Source: Treponema sp. UBA6988 (GTDB lineage Bacteria > Spirochaetota > Spirochaetia > Treponematales > Treponemataceae). Taken from it: a stretch of DNA of 64,000 bases. A program made the translations under genes and the position numbers. The notes under the pieces were generated by a model. That model ran no database searches, was not told the origin of the DNA, and was given only the letters and a program-made list of their open reading frames with translations. The DNA is taken from contig DJYC01000080.1 of assembly GCA_002448445.1 (NCBI GenBank), positions 65,355 through 129,354 on the forward strand, read 5' to 3'. Below, piece by piece: positions 16,729 through 26,037 of this stretch (positions within the stretch are counted from its first letter, which is position 1; every line of letters begins with the position of its first letter).

Positions 16729-17979
16729 CTACAACTCCCCTCTAAACGCCCTTGCCAGTATTGATTTTTTTAGCAGGGCGATTTGGTCTAGGACGGTTTG
16801 GGCGGCTTCTTTTGAATAGTTTTCTTTTTCTAGCACAGTATCTAGGATGCGGACAATTTCTTTTTGTTCAATAAGAGATGGAATTCTAATTGGGGTCGCA
16901 GAATATCCTTTCACATTAAAATGAGTTAGTCCTAAACCTCGTTTTTTTTCTGCAACGATATTTTTCCCCATCGGAGAATTTGTATAATAACAAAGAAAAT
17001 AAGAATTTATTACTACTTGCAATGGAACTGCAATTAATATATCAATTGCATTATATCCATCAAACTGTTCAGTAACTACACATGCAGTTCCTGGGGCACC
17101 AGAACGAACAACAAGAACATCATTTGTATGAACAATACTACGTTTTTCATTTTTCATTCCTTCGGCATTTATATAGACCCAATCAAAATCATCAATATGA
17201 TTTTCTCGAACATTTGCAGATCTAAAAGCAGGAATACCCATTTCTTCCTCAGTATAATACCTAGTAGGTTTAATAACAATTCCAACTTTTACTTCTGAGC
17301 AACACTCCCCAACCGTTTTTTCTTCCCAAGAATCATCAGATATACCATTTTCTTTGCGCCAGTTGGCGGTTAGTTGACCGGTGAAGGCTTTGTGCAAGAT
17401 GGCCGCTTTGCTGGTTTCGAAGCTGTCTACTACGGATTGAGCCTTGTCTTTTGCCTCATCCAGTTTTGCGAACATTGTTTCTATGCGGTTTACGATGCGC
17501 TGTTGTTCAGTGAGAGGTGGTAACGGAAAATGTAATTGTAATAAAGAATTAGATGATAAATGTTTTACCGTAACACTTGGAGTTGCATCATTGATCTGTT
17601 TTAATGGAATTGGTAAATAATAATACAAAAATTTATCATCTAAATCTTTTGAAGCTGATTTAATTTTACAAACTCGCTGATTTAATAAACCAAAATCTGA
17701 TTGCCATCTTGCAATATTAAAATCACCATCCATTCCAATAAGAATTTCACCTTTCTTAATTTTATATTCTTCAGGACAATCTTCATCTGTAAATGTTTCT
17801 GTATATCCTCTTACAACATCACGAATTCTTATAAGTGGAAAAGCATTTTCAGAAGAATTTGTAAATCGTCCAGAATCAAAAGGATATCCATTGAGTATTT
17901 TTACATATTTTCCTAACTCGACAATTTTCCATGAATTATTGGGAATTATCGGCTCTGGTAAATCAACTTTTTTTGCCAT
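16729..17979 (-). CDS. hsdS: Type I restriction-modification specificity subunit
   Basis: 416 aa. Two target-recognition domains are each followed by a conserved helical spacer: LTEQQRIVNRIETMFAKLDE (about 155-175) with KAAILHKAFTGQLT, and SLIEQKEIVRILDTVLEK (about 363-380) with LLKKSILARAFRGEL at the C-terminus. Each recognition domain reads one half of a bipartite DNA target; the spacers set the gap and bind HsdM. AGGAG lies about 8 nt upstream. The two halves appear complete, so the subunit should be functional. It is separated from hsdM by the DUF4143 ATPase gene. The target sequence cannot be predicted. Confidence 0.93.
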   Translation of the reverse strand: MAKKVDLPEPIIPNNSWKIVELGKYVKILNGYPFDSGRFTNSSENAFPLIRIRDVVRGYTETFTDEDCPEEYKIKKGEILIGMDGDFNIARWQSDFGLLNQRVCKIKSASKDLDDKFLYYYLPIPLKQINDATPSVTVKHLSSNSLLQLHFPLPPLTEQQRIVNRIETMFAKLDEAKDKAQSVVDSFETSKAAILHKAFTGQLTANWRKENGISDDSWEEKTVGECCSEVKVGIVIKPTRYYTEEEMGIPAFRSANVRENHIDDFDWVYINAEGMKNEKRSIVHTNDVLVVRSGAPGTACVVTEQFDGYNAIDILIAVPLQVVINSYFLCYYTNSPMGKNIVAEKKRGLGLTHFNVKGYSATPIRIPSLIEQKEIVRILDTVLEKENYSKEAAQTVLDQIALLKKSILARAFRGEL

Positions 17980-18030
17980 TACATTACTCCTAAAAAATTA
18001 TGGATTTTGCGTTAGCAAAATCGAATCCGT

Positions 18031-18130
18031 GTGGCAAATCGGGGGCGTTGCGGGGGGAATCCCCCGCTAGAAGGGGTAGCGGAAAACGCCGCAGGCGGTT
18101 GGAGCGAGGGGGAGACTTCCCCCACATTTT
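18031..18130. repeat. GC-rich intergenic repeat with CCCCC hairpins
   Basis: The gap between the hsdS start and the DUF4143 gene is far more GC-rich than the genes around it. It holds GGGGGA, GACT, TCCCCC at 18108-18123, preceded by GGAGCGAG. The block 18097-18123 matches the reverse complement of 63555-63584, and a related hairpin lies at 1502-1518. The possible short frames here have no ribosome binding site and are not called. Confidence 0.65.
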
Positions 18131-18209
18131 GCAATATTTCTTTCTTAGCCAATTCTCAATTCTCCTCTTCCATTAAGCAATACGTTATTTGCAAGTTAAA
18201 TCAATCACC

Positions 18210-19418
18210 CTAAAAGTCCATGAGCAAAAAGTCTTTTATGTTTTTGTGGATTATTCCGTTTTGGGAAAAATCAAAATCATCCATGGAAACAACATATTTT
18301 GGAAAGCTGTCTTTTACGGAATTGAAAACAGAAAACTCCCGCTTTACGGTTTCTTCGCTTGCCAAAAGATAGGCAACCTGAACATAGATTTTTTTGCCCT
18401 GCTTTTCCGCAATAAAATCGATTTCTGTGTCACCTTTTTTGCCCACAAATACCTTAAAATTTCGGCGCAAAAGTTCAAGGCAGACTATGTTTTCAAGAAC
18501 CTGGTCAATATTCTGAATGTTTTTTCCAAAAACTGCCTCTCGCAATCCGTGGTCCGCACAGTAATATTTTTCGTTCACACTTACAATCTTTTTTCCTTCC
18601 AAATCGTAGCGGTTTATCTTATAAATAAGAAAGGCATCCGCACAAAACTTCAGATAATTCAGAATCGTGTCATGCGAGATTTTGCGGTTTTCACTTTTAA
18701 AATATTTTGAGAGCGACGTTGCGCTAAAAATATGACCGATGTTTGAAAATGCATAAGCCACAATCCGTTCCAATGTGTCAACGTCACGGATATTATTCCG
18801 CTTTACCACATCTTTTAGAACTACAGAATTGTAAATGTCCATCAGATATTGGTTTTTCGCAGAATCGTCTCCGCTAAAATTTGAAAGGAAGGGCATTCCG
18901 CCTGTTTTTATGAACTGCATAAAGCATGAAGTTTTGTCTGCCTGCGGATTTTTTTTCCTGCTCATTTCCAGAAATTCTGCAAACGAAAAAGGATAAATGA
19001 CAAACTCTACATAACGCCCCGCAAGATATGTTGCCAATTCGCCAGACAAAAGTTTTGCATTTGAACCTGTTATGTAAATGTCGCAGTCAAAGTCTACACG
19101 GCAGGAATTAATGCATTTTTCCCAGCCTTCAACTTCCTGAATCTCATCAAGAAACAGATATGTTTTTCCCTGGGCGTTTTTCTGGAATTCAACGATTTTT
19201 TCGTAAAGGCTTTTTGCGTCCAGAATTTGAGAGTTGGCAAACTGTTCAAAATTCATGCAGAGAAAGTTTTTTTCGTCTACGCCGGAATTTTTAAGCTCTT
19301 CTTTAACAAGCTCCAGCATCACGGATTTTCCCGCCCGTCTAATTCCTGTAAATACTTTTATCAGTTCCGTATTCATAAACGGCCTGATTCTCTGCATATA
19401 AACTTCGCGCTTAATCAT
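18210..19418 (-). CDS. AAA_14/DUF4143 ATPase
   Basis: 402 aa. The N-terminus is an AAA-type ATPase: FTGIRRAGKSVMLELV (P-loop about 24-32), TYLFLDEIQEVEGWE (Walker B about 92-106) and YITGSNAKLLSGELATYLAGRY. The C-terminal DUF4143 part (about 215-390) has the NIGHIFSATSLSKYF block and a GDTEIDFIAEKQGKKIYVQV segment resembling a PD-(D/E)xK fold. Function of these widespread ATPases is unknown. It lies between hsdM and hsdS, but has its own promoter and no ribosome binding site before the ATG, so it looks inserted into the operon. The family's usual start (MIKRE) fits ATG 19418. Confidence 0.88.
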   Translation of the reverse strand: MIKREVYMQRIRPFMNTELIKVFTGIRRAGKSVMLELVKEELKNSGVDEKNFLCMNFEQFANSQILDAKSLYEKIVEFQKNAQGKTYLFLDEIQEVEGWEKCINSCRVDFDCDIYITGSNAKLLSGELATYLAGRYVEFVIYPFSFAEFLEMSRKKNPQADKTSCFMQFIKTGGMPFLSNFSGDDSAKNQYLMDIYNSVVLKDVVKRNNIRDVDTLERIVAYAFSNIGHIFSATSLSKYFKSENRKISHDTILNYLKFCADAFLIYKINRYDLEGKKIVSVNEKYYCADHGLREAVFGKNIQNIDQVLENIVCLELLRRNFKVFVGKKGDTEIDFIAEKQGKKIYVQVAYLLASEETVKREFSVFNSVKDSFPKYVVSMDDFDFSQNGIIHKNIKDFLLMDF

Positions 19419-19424
19419 AATATA

Positions 19425-19479
19425 ATTTTATCAGTTATAGTCGCTAAAATCAAGTTTTTTCTTATTTTTAGCGATTATA
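19425..19479 (-). promoter_or_regulatory. Promoter with inverted repeat before the DUF4143 gene
   Basis: On the minus strand, TTGATT (19448-19453) and TAAAAT (19425-19430) are 17 bp apart. The -10 box ends 6 nt before the ATG at 19418, so a leaderless or nearly leaderless transcript is predicted. An inverted repeat, TATAGTCGCTAAAA at 19436-19449 and TTTTAGCGATTATA at 19466-19479 (one mismatch), overlaps the -35 box and could be an operator. Confidence 0.6.
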
Positions 19480-19492
19480 GTCTCCAAAAATA

Positions 19493-20908
19493 TCATTTCT
19501 CCGTCTTTTTAAGTTCGCGGACAACTTCTTTGATTAGGTCGGCGGCCATTTCCAGCTGGTCTATGCAGTCCTGGGCGCTTTCAATTGGGTCGGGCAGGTC
19601 TTCGTAGTCGAGGATGCTTTCGTCGCGGATAAGGCCAAGGTCAAGGCTGTTTCCTTTGGCGGCAATTTGTTCGCGGGTAAAGCAGTTCCAGCGTTCGTCT
19701 TTAATTTTTTTACGGTCGGATGCTTCGTAGGCTTTTATAAAATCTGCAAAGTGTTCTTTTTTGAGTTGATTTGTTTTGCCAAAGCTTGGCATGTTGGTGC
19801 GTAGGTCGTAGAACCAGACTTCTTTTGTGTTGTCTTTGTCGGTTTTTCCGCGGGTAAAAAAGAGGACGTTTGTTTTTACGCCCTGGGCATAAAAGATTCC
19901 GGTTGGCAGGCGGAGGACTGTGTGCAGGTTACATTTGTTCATTAAGTCAACGCGGATTTTTTCGCCGTCGCCGTCTGCAAAAAGAACGTTATCCGGGAGA
20001 ACTACTGCGGCTCTGGCTTTTCCGTCTGCTTTTAATGAGCGGTAAATGTGCTGCAAAAAATTGAGCTGCTTGTTGCTTGTAGTGTAAGTAAGGTCTGTGC
20101 GAAGGGCTCGCTCACCGCCTTTTTTAGTTCCGAATGGCGGATTTGTAAGAACTACATCGTAGCCTTTCATTTCCATTCCGATTGAACTTAAGGTGTCGCC
20201 CAGTGTGATTTTGCCATTTATGTCGTGAAGGTATGCGTTCATAAGGGCAAGGCGATGTGTGTCGTGTACAAGTTCTGTGCCGGTAAAGGCCTGGCTGTCT
20301 TCAAATTCCTGCTGTTCGCTTGTACAGTGAATGAGGTTGTCGTTGTTGTCGAGTACATATTTGTGGGCGCTGATCATAAAGCCAAAGGTTCCGCAAGCTG
20401 GGTCATTGCATTTTTCACCAAGCTGAGGTTTTACAAGCTCCGTCATTACATCGATTAAAACTCGCGGTGTAAAATACTGCCCTGCTCCGCTCTTTTTTTC
20501 TGTGGCATTTTTTTCGAGCAAGCCTTCGTAAAGGTCGCCGAGTCCTTCATCTTTTGCGCTGAACCAGTCGAGTGCGTCTATGGACTTTATGATTTTTTCA
20601 AGATTCTTTGGCTCGTCGATTGAAGTCTGGCTGCCGGCGTAAATCTCAAGAACGCGACCGCTTGTTTTGGTTCCAAGGTGGTCAAGGAGTTCTTTGTAAA
20701 AATCCTTGAGAGCGATACCGTCTTTTTTTACGAGTTTTGCCCAGCGGTATTTTTCTGGGATTTGTTCTTCTGCACCGGGAATCTCTGAGCACATTTTTAA
20801 GAACAAAATGTATGTGAGTTCGTTCAAATAGTTTTGATATGTAATTCCATCGTCGCGAAGTACATTACACAGGTTCCAAAGTTTGCTTACAATTTCTTGT
20901 GTGGTCAT
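19493..20908 (-). CDS. hsdM: Type I restriction-modification N6-adenine methyltransferase subunit
   Basis: 471 aa. The N-terminal helical HsdM domain (about 1-130) is followed by GAGQYFTPRVLIDVM (141-155), the S-adenosylmethionine motif DPACGTFGF (169-177) and the catalytic NPPF (256-259). With HsdS it methylates adenine in both halves of the target; with HsdR it forms the restriction complex. An AGGGAG signal lies some 10 nt before the ATG. It follows the deleted AlbA-like gene by 15 bp. Confidence 0.95.
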   Translation of the reverse strand: MTTQEIVSKLWNLCNVLRDDGITYQNYLNELTYILFLKMCSEIPGAEEQIPEKYRWAKLVKKDGIALKDFYKELLDHLGTKTSGRVLEIYAGSQTSIDEPKNLEKIIKSIDALDWFSAKDEGLGDLYEGLLEKNATEKKSGAGQYFTPRVLIDVMTELVKPQLGEKCNDPACGTFGFMISAHKYVLDNNDNLIHCTSEQQEFEDSQAFTGTELVHDTHRLALMNAYLHDINGKITLGDTLSSIGMEMKGYDVVLTNPPFGTKKGGERALRTDLTYTTSNKQLNFLQHIYRSLKADGKARAAVVLPDNVLFADGDGEKIRVDLMNKCNLHTVLRLPTGIFYAQGVKTNVLFFTRGKTDKDNTKEVWFYDLRTNMPSFGKTNQLKKEHFADFIKAYEASDRKKIKDERWNCFTREQIAAKGNSLDLGLIRDESILDYEDLPDPIESAQDCIDQLEMAADLIKEVVRELKKTEK

Positions 20909-20923
20909 GTTATTAAATTCTCC

Positions 20924-21496
20924 CTATAAAACTTCCCAATGGCCGCCTTTGTCTGCACCAACACGGCGGATAATGCCTTTTTCTTTTAGCTGTTTTATTT
21001 GCCATTCTATACCCTTTACAGTAAGGTCTACTGAAGCAGCAAGTTCAGTAGTTGTAATTTCTGGATTTTCTTTTATTAAAGCAAGGATTTTCTCCCTAGT
21101 TTTCTCCCTAGTTTTCTCCCTAGTTTTCTGGGCAGTTTCTTGTTTCTCCACAGTTTCTGCCTCAGAGTCAGAGTCTGATTCATCATAAAAACCTTCCCGT
21201 ACAAAAAAACGGCTTATAAAATATGAGTGTTCATCATCTGTTTCAAATTCTGGCTTAGGAGAACCGTTCTTTTCCAGTGCATTCAGGATTTTCTTAAAAC
21301 CTGTGTTACGGCCTTCTGTAAGGTGCAGTTCTTTTAAAAACTCTCCAATGCGTCGATTTCTATAACGGTGATTAGTTACCTTAGCTGTAATTGTTTTGAG
21401 CGATGCGTCAGGATTCCATGTTTCTTTAAATTCTATTCTTGCCCACTCAACAACATTTCCAGAAAGCAAAGTTTTTATATTTATAGGTAAAGCCAT
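20924..21496 (-). pseudogene. Internally deleted AlbA/RecG-like regulator gene
   Basis: 190 aa. Residues 1-36 are the front of an AlbA_2 (schlafen-like) domain (VVEWARIEFKETWNPDAS). From about 40 on the sequence is the far C-terminus of the same protein family (RYRNRRIGEFLKELHLTEGRN, about 45-65) plus a winged helix at the end (about 140-185). Full-length relatives are typically around 450-500 aa, so about 300 residues appear to be deleted in frame. AAGGAG 5 nt before the ATG suggests it is still translated. A 12-bp unit repeated three times at 21091-21130 codes for TREK repeats. It lies 9 bp after hsdR and 15 bp before hsdM. Confidence 0.7.
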
Positions 21497-21505
21497 TTAG
21501 TCTCC

Positions 21506-24500
21506 TTATGCCGCATCATCATACAGATATTTGTTCAATTCTTCAATCAAGGCGCGGAGCTGGAACTTAAAGTCTTTATCTATACGCTTAAAGCCACCTT
21601 TATTGCGGAAAATAACTTCATTATCAAATACAGATTCTTCCAGTACGTTTTCCTGCAAAAGATTTGCTTCTATTACATTGAGCCAGCCAAGTTCGACAGG
21701 ACTAAAATTGTGGTTTGCCTTGAGCTTTGCAACTGCTTTTTTAATTCTGTCTTCGTGGCTTTGCATAGGGGAGCCTATTGCGCAGGTTCTGATTACGCTG
21801 ATAATGTCTACGGTCAAATCTGCATTTGTTACCTTGTTCCATGCGGTGTTAAGACTTGTAAGGTTATAGCCTTCATTTGCAAGAACAACGGCAAGATTTT
21901 TGAGAGCCTGGCGGGTAAGATCTGCGGGTCTGGTGCAGACAATTTTTAATGCCTCAATCTTGTTGCGGTTTTCTTTTATGTAATTTGTAAATTCTTCGAT
22001 GTAATCTTCCGGCTTCTGCAAATTGTGCTTACCGTATCCGCGGGTTATCTGAACGTCTTTGTCCTCTTTAGTGTCTATGATAATTTTTCGCAATTCTGCT
22101 TTGTCATCTTCAAGAAGTTCAAAAACCTTTCTATCTTCAATAATCTGCTTTTTAGCTTCGACAGGATTTAGTTCTTCTATCTTTTTAAGATACGATTCAA
22201 TGTTTGGCTCTTTAGTCAGAACCTTAAAATTTGAAATTGCTTCTGCCGTAAGATTATTCTTTTTGCGGTTTACCTTTGCAAGCAATTGTTCAATCTGATA
22301 TTGAATTATCTTTGGGGCTGCGTCAGAAATAGCGTCCATTGCATCAATGAGTTCTGTCATTTTAATTTTTGGTTTCTGCACAACTGGCTGCATGTCTATT
22401 TTGTCTTTGAGATGGTCATAAACTCCAGCTGGGTCATATATGTTAAAATGGGTCTTATTGATTTCAGGACATCGGCGTGTAGCTCGTCCAATCATCTGTT
22501 CAAACAAAATGCGAGAATTAACACATCTCATAAAAACAAGATTTGTGATTGGAGGAACATCTATTCCTGTAGTCAGCAAATCTACTGTTACTACAACACT
22601 GGGGAAGGCTTCATTCTTAAACTGCTTTATAAGGTCTTCTATTTTCTTTTGGTTTCCGCCACCAGCGCTTCCTGTAATTTTCATTACTGCCTGTTCAGGA
22701 AGGGCATCCTTTTCGCAAATCTTTTTGATGATATCAACAATCATATCTGCGTGTTCGTCGTTTACTGCAAATATCAATGTCTTTCCGTGTGTGTCTGGAG
22801 CATCAAGTGTAAGATATCCGTTATCAAAAAGCTCAGAAAATACCGCTTCATTAAACGGCCGTGTAATAATATCTTTGTTGAACTTTTCTACATCGTAATC
22901 AACTTCATCTGGCTCTACTTCGGCTTTAACAACAGTCTTGTTGTTCGGATCGTATTTATCTACAATAATTCCGGCTTCAAAATGGATTCCGTTGCGGGTT
23001 TTATCTGTGGAAATAATATATGGAACATCATGGTCACAAAGGTAACCTTCGTAAACTGCGCGGCGGTATGAATAAGTGTAAACAGGGTCGCCAAAAATCT
23101 GCTTTGTCTGCAAGGCAGGAGTTGCCGTAAAACCGATTCTTACTGCGTCAAAATATTCAATGATGTTTCTGTACTTACTCTGATAATCCAACTGGTCGCG
23201 GAAGAACAATTCCTCGTCTGCCATTTCTTTATCAAGAATATAACCGCGATGAGCTTCATCAATAATTACCAGGTCAAAATCTGTTACAGCAGGCATACGC
23301 TCTCCATCGTTATACAGGATGCGCTGTACCATTCCCTGCACTGTAGAAATCTGAAGCTTTGTTTCTTTGTCAATTACCTTTTCTTCAAGATTTTTGATAT
23401 TGTAGATGTCTGTGAGCGGCTGAAGCTGATCAAGTTTTACTTCGCTAAAAACATCGAAGGCCTGCTTACCAAGAGAATTTCGGTCTACTAAAAGTAAGAT
23501 TCGCTTAAAACGTTTGGTCTTCAAAAAGCGGTAAATCAAGGCAAGGAAAGTTCTTGTTTTTCCGGTTCCTGTCGCCATGGCAAGAAGGATATTTTTTTGG
23601 CCTTCTTCCAGAGCTTTATCAACTGCATGAACTGCTTCTACCTGATAATCACGAAGACTTAAGCCGTCTTTGTTCCGCAAAAAGTCATCGTCATCAAGTT
23701 CTTCATATTCTTTTTTGTAGCTTTCAGAATTTCGCTCTAAAAGTTCTTCAATACCAATAGGACTCATCCAACCCTGTAATGCTTTTGGAGCTTCTGTTGG
23801 CTTTGCAAAATTGATAAACCAGATTCCAGACTTTGTTTCCAGCTGCTTAAGATAAGGACGGCCATTTGTTGCAAAGGCAAAAGGAACTTTGTATTCTCCG
23901 TTTACACCCCACTTTCCCTGAATATAATCTTTATCTGTATCTTTTATAAGGCTTGCATATTCTTTACACTGCCCGTCAATTACACAAGGAATGTCTTTGT
24001 ACTCTGCCTTTGCTTCAATTACACCAACAAGTTTTTCGCCAATGAATAGTGCGTAATCTGCATATCCATGGTTGTAGATTTTGGAATCAGTCTGCCACTC
24101 TGCAATGGCCATGTTATGACCCTTTTGCGGTTTTGTGCCATGCAATTTCTGATTAAGGACATTTGTATCACATTCCCAGCCAACCTTACGAAGCTGGTCA
24201 TCAATAAGGTCGCGGGTTTCTGCTTCTGTAAGCGGACGCGCCCGGTTTGCTTTATAAGAACGGTTTTTGCGCTCAGAAATTAAAACTTTGGGAACTTGTG
24301 CAGCTACAACCGTAGCTTGAGCCATCAGCTGGCTTTCTGCCTCTTCATCCAGCTTCTCTTGAGGAGTAAATTCTGTCTTTTTCTTGATTCTTACGATGAA
24401 TTTCTTCTTTGCAACTGCATTAAGTTTTTCTGGAGTTACATATTCTTTATACTCCGACTTTTTATTTGTTCCATAAGTTCCTGCAAACCACAAACAAAGG

Positions 24501-24850
24501 CTGTATGCAATTGGAAGGAGTTCCCTAACTATAACAGATGAGTCCAAATCTTCATGCACAGCTTCATTTCCAATTTTTCTAAGCCGGGTAAAGGATTTTG
24601 CCAGCAAAGAATCTATAATTCCGCAATCCTGAAGAGTGTTTATCCTTGTAACCTGGCTCACATCTTTTACACTTCCGCTTGGACAGGCTATATTGTCATA
24701 CTGATAGACAAGAGTTGTAATACTTTCACCGATTTTTCGGATTTTATACAAGGCGCCATTCGGATCTGTTTCACAATAAGATTCTGCTTGTTTACCAAGC
24801 TTTGCCAAAAGAGGAAATTCCTTTTCAAAGTAATCAAAAGAAGAAGCCAT
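21506..24850 (-). CDS. hsdR: Type I restriction endonuclease subunit R
   Basis: 1114 aa, first gene of the island operon. Residues 1-130 are a DUF4145-like helical domain. The nuclease has YADYALFIGEKLVGVIEAKA (D265, E279-x-K281), a PD-(D/E)xK site. The SF2 motor has MATGTGKT (about 425-432), the DEAH box in LVIIDEAHRGYI, and IGFTATPA, with a second RecA lobe at about 640-800 (TTGIDVPPITNLVFMR, QMIGRATRR). The C-terminus matches the HsdR binding region for the methylase core. It translocates DNA with ATP and cuts far from unmethylated sites. The start has AAAGGACAGGAACTG just upstream. Confidence 0.95.
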   Translation of the reverse strand: MASSFDYFEKEFPLLAKLGKQAESYCETDPNGALYKIRKIGESITTLVYQYDNIACPSGSVKDVSQVTRINTLQDCGIIDSLLAKSFTRLRKIGNEAVHEDLDSSVIVRELLPIAYSLCLWFAGTYGTNKKSEYKEYVTPEKLNAVAKKKFIVRIKKKTEFTPQEKLDEEAESQLMAQATVVAAQVPKVLISERKNRSYKANRARPLTEAETRDLIDDQLRKVGWECDTNVLNQKLHGTKPQKGHNMAIAEWQTDSKIYNHGYADYALFIGEKLVGVIEAKAEYKDIPCVIDGQCKEYASLIKDTDKDYIQGKWGVNGEYKVPFAFATNGRPYLKQLETKSGIWFINFAKPTEAPKALQGWMSPIGIEELLERNSESYKKEYEELDDDDFLRNKDGLSLRDYQVEAVHAVDKALEEGQKNILLAMATGTGKTRTFLALIYRFLKTKRFKRILLLVDRNSLGKQAFDVFSEVKLDQLQPLTDIYNIKNLEEKVIDKETKLQISTVQGMVQRILYNDGERMPAVTDFDLVIIDEAHRGYILDKEMADEELFFRDQLDYQSKYRNIIEYFDAVRIGFTATPALQTKQIFGDPVYTYSYRRAVYEGYLCDHDVPYIISTDKTRNGIHFEAGIIVDKYDPNNKTVVKAEVEPDEVDYDVEKFNKDIITRPFNEAVFSELFDNGYLTLDAPDTHGKTLIFAVNDEHADMIVDIIKKICEKDALPEQAVMKITGSAGGGNQKKIEDLIKQFKNEAFPSVVVTVDLLTTGIDVPPITNLVFMRCVNSRILFEQMIGRATRRCPEINKTHFNIYDPAGVYDHLKDKIDMQPVVQKPKIKMTELIDAMDAISDAAPKIIQYQIEQLLAKVNRKKNNLTAEAISNFKVLTKEPNIESYLKKIEELNPVEAKKQIIEDRKVFELLEDDKAELRKIIIDTKEDKDVQITRGYGKHNLQKPEDYIEEFTNYIKENRNKIEALKIVCTRPADLTRQALKNLAVVLANEGYNLTSLNTAWNKVTNADLTVDIISVIRTCAIGSPMQSHEDRIKKAVAKLKANHNFSPVELGWLNVIEANLLQENVLEESVFDNEVIFRNKGGFKRIDKDFKFQLRALIEELNKYLYDDAA

Positions 24851-24877
24851 CAGTTCCTGTCCTTTCTATATATTAAT

Positions 24878-24906
24878 ATTATACCACGCCTCTACAATCT
24901 TGTAAA
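24878..24906 (-). promoter_or_regulatory. Promoter of the hsdR operon
   Basis: On the minus strand a TTTACA -35 box (24901-24906) and a perfect TATAAT -10 box (24878-24883) are 17 bp apart, giving a leader of about 20 nt before the hsdR ATG. Confidence 0.7.
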
Positions 24907-24990
24907 ACAATAAGCTTGGTGGTAAAATCAGACGTTCACTTTAACAGGGGAAAGGTGGGGTGCGCTTCACGGTTCCCGCGAGGATTTTTT

Positions 24991-25827
24991 ATGTCTATTT
25001 TACAAAGTATTCTTTTGGGTGCCTTACAGGGGCTTGCTGAATTTTTGCCGATTTCTTCTTCGGGGCATCTTGCCATTGCGCAGAAGCTTTTTGGGCTTGA
25101 AGACCTGCCGCTTTTGTTTGACGTCTTTTTGCATCTTGCAACACTCTGTGCGGTAGTGCTTTTCTTTTGGAAAAAGATATGGAAGCTTTTGTGCACTTTT
25201 GCAAGGCTTGTTTTTAGAAGGCCGGCACCAGAAGGAATTAGCGAGGCAGAGGAAAAAGACAGCCGCTCCTACATTCTTGCCGTAATTCTTACTACGCTTG
25301 TAACAGGCGTAATCGGAATTGCGGTGGAAAAGCTGCTTCCTTCCCTAAGCATTAAATTTGTTTGCGCAGGTTTTATTGTTACGGCAGGCCTTTTGATTAT
25401 CTCTGCAATAATAGCAAAGAGGCAGAAGTTGCAAAAGGCAGAGGGCAGCGAAAAAAAGGCTCCGTCCAAGGTTCAGGCCCTTATCATAGGTCTTGCACAG
25501 GGATTTGGAACTTTGCCTGGCATTTCAAGAAGCGGCTCTACTATTGCGGGCGCTCTTTCTTGTGGCGTAAACAGGCAGGTTGCAGGGGAATATTCTTTTA
25601 TAGCATCAATTCCTGCAATTCTTGGAGCATTTATTTTGGAAGCAAAGGATTTGGGGGAAGTTTCTTCTTCAATAGGAATTGCTCCAGTCGTAGTGGGATG
25701 CATTACAGCTTTTGCAGTTGGATATTTGTCTCTTGCCCTTCTGATGAAGATAATCAAAAAAGGAAAGCTTGAATGGTTTGCCTGTTACCTTATTCCTGCA
25801 GGAATACTGGGACTATTGTTTTTATAA
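24991..25827 (+). CDS. uppP: Undecaprenyl-diphosphatase
   Basis: 278 aa. AGGA 6 nt before the ATG at 24991 sets the start; the frame is open further upstream but lacks a site. Eight or so membrane segments and both family signatures are present: EFLPISSSGHLAI (about 20-32) and GTLPGISRSGSTI, with the catalytic Glu, Ser, His and Arg. It hydrolyses undecaprenyl diphosphate to the monophosphate so the lipid carrier can be reused for peptidoglycan synthesis; high levels give bacitracin resistance. It diverges from hsdR. Confidence 0.95.
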   Translation: MSILQSILLGALQGLAEFLPISSSGHLAIAQKLFGLEDLPLLFDVFLHLATLCAVVLFFWKKIWKLLCTFARLVFRRPAPEGISEAEEKDSRSYILAVILTTLVTGVIGIAVEKLLPSLSIKFVCAGFIVTAGLLIISAIIAKRQKLQKAEGSEKKAPSKVQALIIGLAQGFGTLPGISRSGSTIAGALSCGVNRQVAGEYSFIASIPAILGAFILEAKDLGEVSSSIGIAPVVVGCITAFAVGYLSLALLMKIIKKGKLEWFACYLIPAGILGLLFL

Positions 25828-25839
25828 AATCATTTTTCA

Positions 25840-25970
25840 AGGGAGTACCCTTGTACCCCTAATATAAGGGGAGGGAAAACCCCCTACTCCGAAGCGAGGT
25901 TTTTTCCTCCCCTTAAACCCCTCCCTTTTCCGGCACGGCTTAGGGCTAACGCCCTAAGAACCCGGATTTA
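25840..25970. repeat. GC-rich palindromic intergenic region
   Basis: Between the convergent uppP and purD genes there is no gene. Short inverted repeats occur, for example GGGAGGGAAAACCCCCT near AGGTTTTTTCCTCCCC and TTAGGGC, TAAC, GCCCTAA at 25930-25948. This may stop transcription from both sides. No other copy was recognised in the window. Confidence 0.45.
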
Positions 25971-26037
25971 TTGTTCCACTCTATTTTATTTTTATAAAGA
26001 AGAATCGTATCTATCACGCAACAAATAGCTAACTTAC

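Noticed and set aside
18031..18213. 60-codon open frame on the plus strand before the DUF4143 gene end
   Set aside because: It is made of the GC-rich repeat (Gly/Glu/Arg-rich), lacks a ribosome binding site, and overlaps the stop region of the neighbouring gene.
21506..24913. Several long plus-strand frames (up to 261 codons) opposite hsdR
   Set aside because: They are antisense to a gene with complete, well-known motifs, have Phe/Cys/Ile-rich composition and no start signals.
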